Source of the DNA: Neisseria macacae ATCC 33926
GTDB taxonomy: Bacteria > Pseudomonadota > Gammaproteobacteria > Burkholderiales > Neisseriaceae
Assembly (NCBI RefSeq): GCF_022749495.1
Contig: NZ_CP094241.1
Coordinates: forward strand, 1,240,001-1,304,000
Length of the DNA: 64,000 bases
Reading direction: 5' to 3'
The notes below the pieces were generated by a model, which was not told the origin of the DNA, did no database searches, and worked only from the letters and a program-made list of their open reading frames with translations. Positions 62,065 through 64,000 of the stretch are shown in pieces. Position numbers and translations under genes: made by a program. How positions within the stretch are numbered: the stretch's first letter is position 1; every line of letters starts with the position of its first letter.

Positions 62065-63246
62065 ATGCAAAACTACCTGACCCCCAATTTTTCATTCGCC
62101 CCCATGATTCCCGAACGCGCCCTCGGCAGCCGCGTCTGGGATACCGAAGGCCGTGAATACATCGACTTGTCGGGCGGTATTGCGGTCAACGCGTTGGGAC
62201 ACTGCCATCCCGATTTGATTGCCGCGCTGGCGGAGCAGTCGCAAAAATTGTGGCACATTTCCAATATCTACACCACCAAACCCGCGCAGGAATTGGCGCA
62301 AAAGCTGGTAGAGCATACCTTTGCCGACAAAGTATTCTTCTGCAATTCCGGCGCGGAAGCCAACGAAGCCGCGCTGAAACTGGCGCGCAAATACGGTCGC
62401 GATCATTTTGGCGGACAAAAAACCGAAATCATCTCCTGCCTAAATAGCTTCCACGGCCGCACGCTGTTTACGGTATCGGTTGGCGGCCAGCCCAAATACA
62501 GCAAAGACTACGCGCCGCTGCCGCCAGGCATTACCCACGTTCCGTTTAACGATGTTGCCGCATTGGAAGCAGCCATCGGCGAAAACACCTGCGCCGTAAT
62601 CATCGAGCCGATTCAGGGCGAAAGCGGCATCCTGCCCGCCACGCAGGAATATCTGCAAGCTGCGCGCCGTTTGTGCGACGAACACGGCGCATTGCTGATT
62701 TTGGACGAAGTACAAACCGGTATGGGGCATACGGGTAAACTGTTTGCCTACGAGCATTACAGTATTACGCCCGACATCATCAGTTCCGCCAAAGCATTGG
62801 GCGGCGGCTTTCCCATCGGCGCGATTCTGACTACCGATAAAATCGCCCCGACCTTCGGGCCGGGGACGCACGGCTCGACTTTCGGCGGCAATCCGATGGC
62901 GTGCGCCGTCGGCAGTCGCGCGTTCGACATCATCAATGCGCCCGAAACTTTGGCACATGTGGAAAAACAAGGAAAAAAATTTCAGACGACCTTGCGGGAA
63001 TTAGGCGAGAAAACCGGCGTATTTAAAGAAGTCCGCGGCATGGGGCTGCTCATCGGCTGCGTGCTGGCAGACAAATACCAAGGCCGCGCTTCGGAAATTA
63101 CCGCCGCCGCGCTGAAACACGGCTTGATGGTATTGGTTGCCGGAGCCGATGTCGTGCGTTTCGCCCCTAGCCTGCTGCTAAACGATGAAGATATGGCGGA
63201 AGGGCTGAAACGCTTGGAGGCTGCATTAACGGAATGGCTCGTCTGA
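62065..63246 (+). CDS. argD: Acetylornithine aminotransferase
   Basis: ArgD is a pyridoxal-phosphate aminotransferase in arginine (and lysine) synthesis. The 393-residue protein begins MQNYLTPNFSFAPMIPERAL. Family blocks are YIDLSGGIAVNALGHCHP, FFCNSGAEANEAALKLAR, the cofactor-binding ILDEVQTGMGHTGKLFAYEH and the lysine in SSAKALGGGFPIGAI. AAAGGAAATCGG precedes the ATG. An uptake sequence lies within the gene at 62981-62992, read as FQTTL. Confidence 0.93.
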   Translation: MQNYLTPNFSFAPMIPERALGSRVWDTEGREYIDLSGGIAVNALGHCHPDLIAALAEQSQKLWHISNIYTTKPAQELAQKLVEHTFADKVFFCNSGAEANEAALKLARKYGRDHFGGQKTEIISCLNSFHGRTLFTVSVGGQPKYSKDYAPLPPGITHVPFNDVAALEAAIGENTCAVIIEPIQGESGILPATQEYLQAARRLCDEHGALLILDEVQTGMGHTGKLFAYEHYSITPDIISSAKALGGGFPIGAILTTDKIAPTFGPGTHGSTFGGNPMACAVGSRAFDIINAPETLAHVEKQGKKFQTTLRELGEKTGVFKEVRGMGLLIGCVLADKYQGRASEITAAALKHGLMVLVAGADVVRFAPSLLLNDEDMAEGLKRLEAALTEWLV

Positions 63247-63678
63247 ATTTGATTGATTTTATTTAACTGTTAACAAATTTGATGAAGTATTTCTATTCGG
63301 CTGATAATGGAAAATACGACCCTTTGTTGGTTTTGGAAAATAATCAATCTAAAAATTTTCTTTTTTGTTTAAAAACGAGCAGAATTTAATCAAATCCATA
63401 TACCCATTGTTCAGAATAAAACCGATGTTATAAATTGTAATTTGCCAGTTATTCCAATTACTGATACGATTTGCGGCGGAATAAATTCAAATAAATGACT
63501 CATTGCGCCCTTTATTTTCAATTTTATTTTTAATTAATTGATAATATTAGGGTAATTGTGGTTTTGCGTTTGATTTAATTTTTGGAATTTTCGTTTTTGT
63601 ATATCAATTTTCGCAAACGAAAACATTAGGGGTATAACCCTCTGTCATTGAATAACACTCAACATAAGGATAGATACT
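63247..63678. other. AT-rich region upstream of aceE
   Basis: No gene is supported. The stretch is AT-rich and without uptake sequences, unlike most spacers here. It probably holds the aceE promoter; an ACATAAGGATAGATACT ribosome-binding segment lies just before the ATG. Confidence 0.5.
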
Positions 63679-64000
63679 ATGTCCACCCAATTACACGATG
63701 TTGACCCGATTGAAACCCAAGAGTGGTTGGACGCGTTAAGCTCAGTTCTAGAATACGAAGGCAGCGAACGCGCACAATACTTGTTGGAGCATCTGGTTAA
63801 ATACAGCCGCGACAAAGGCGTCCGTATGCCTCACGGCACAACCACCCCGTATTTGAATACCGTTTCGGTTGAAGACGAAAAAGGCATTCCGGGCGATCAA
63901 AACATCGAACACCGCATCCGTGCATTCGTGCGCTGGAACGCCGCCGCCATCGTATTGCGCGCCGGTAAAAAAGATTTGGAGCTGGGTGGTCATATTGCAT
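63679..64000 (+). CDS. aceE: Pyruvate dehydrogenase E1 component (5' part)
   Basis: AceE is the thiamine-diphosphate E1 of the pyruvate dehydrogenase complex, which makes acetyl-CoA from pyruvate. 107 codons are visible before the right edge. The N-terminus MSTQLHDVDPIETQEWLDAL and the EDEKGIPGDQNIEHRIRAFV, then WNAAAIVLRAGKKD segments match the homodimeric E1 family. AAGGATAGATACT precedes the ATG. The remaining part is outside the window. Confidence 0.95.
   Translation, partial: MSTQLHDVDPIETQEWLDALSSVLEYEGSERAQYLLEHLVKYSRDKGVRMPHGTTTPYLNTVSVEDEKGIPGDQNIEHRIRAFVRWNAAAIVLRAGKKDLELGGHIA

Noticed and set aside
1..64000. tRNA, rRNA or riboswitch genes
   Set aside because: I looked for tRNA-like CCA-ended cloverleaf patterns, rRNA blocks and known leader motifs while reading and found none I could defend; a dedicated scan such as tRNAscan-SE or Rfam could not be run.

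Overview
The window is chromosomal DNA of a commensal Neisseria. The 12-bp DNA uptake sequence AGGTCGTCTGAA occurs throughout, both singly and as inverted pairs that look like transcription terminators. This is the dialect associated with the N. mucosa / N. sicca group rather than the ATGCCGTCTGAA of meningococci and gonococci. Correia elements, dRS3 repeats, an IS1106-type element and an IS1016-type element agree with that placement, as does the dnaB-pilHIJKX gene order. No rRNA, tRNA or CRISPR array was recognised.

Layout. 1-2469: 5' part of a type I restriction HsdR gene on the minus strand. 2470-4563: a degraded zone with a Correia fragment, a MarR-family tail cut by an 82-bp perfect palindrome made of IS1106 end sequence, and a broken FAD oxidoreductase gene. 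4752-9356: a three-part drug-efflux operon (outer-membrane lipoprotein, 14-TM MFS pump, HlyD adaptor) that carries a foreign uptake-sequence dialect, with an IS1106 copy just upstream. 10762-15210: housekeeping genes (ssb, a YajR-like MFS protein, a lytic transglycosylase, ppx). 15332-18313: an accessory minus-strand group that includes an AbiEii-like nucleotidyltransferase and two unrecognised proteins. 18380-22770: an AT-rich array of toxin tails and immunity-like genes, including three tandem paralogues of about 224 residues. 23160-33973: tmk, malic enzyme, aroA, a small phosphatase, rarA, a membrane protein, a lipoprotein, thrC and fpr. 34090-37271: a DUF1841 gene, two small orphan genes and a Gfo/Idh/MocA oxidoreductase bounded by another foreign uptake dialect. 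37396-38109: a frameshifted IS1016-like element. 38158-45404: uvrB, dnaB and the minor pilin operon pilH-I-J-K-X. 45571-51000: a 489-residue unknown protein and two tandem RTX-repeat proteins. 51563-63246: ttcA, ftsB, eno, a WG-repeat protein, guaB, a DUF4124 protein, a Sel1-repeat protein, hpnD-hpnE and argD. 63679 to the end: the start of aceE.

The core genes cover replication and repair (ssb, dnaB, uvrB, rarA), amino-acid and nucleotide synthesis (aroA, thrC, argD, guaB, tmk), carbon metabolism (eno, malic enzyme, aceE), tRNA thiolation (ttcA), division (ftsB) and type IV pilus assembly linked to DNA uptake. Between them lie accessory islands of restriction, toxin-immunity, RTX and efflux genes, several of them broken or duplicated. 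The best candidates for undescribed biology are the 18.4-22.8 kb immunity-like array, the 15.9-18.3 kb nucleotidyltransferase group and the tandem RTX pair. Names and functions come from reading the translated sequences and from family knowledge; no database search was run.
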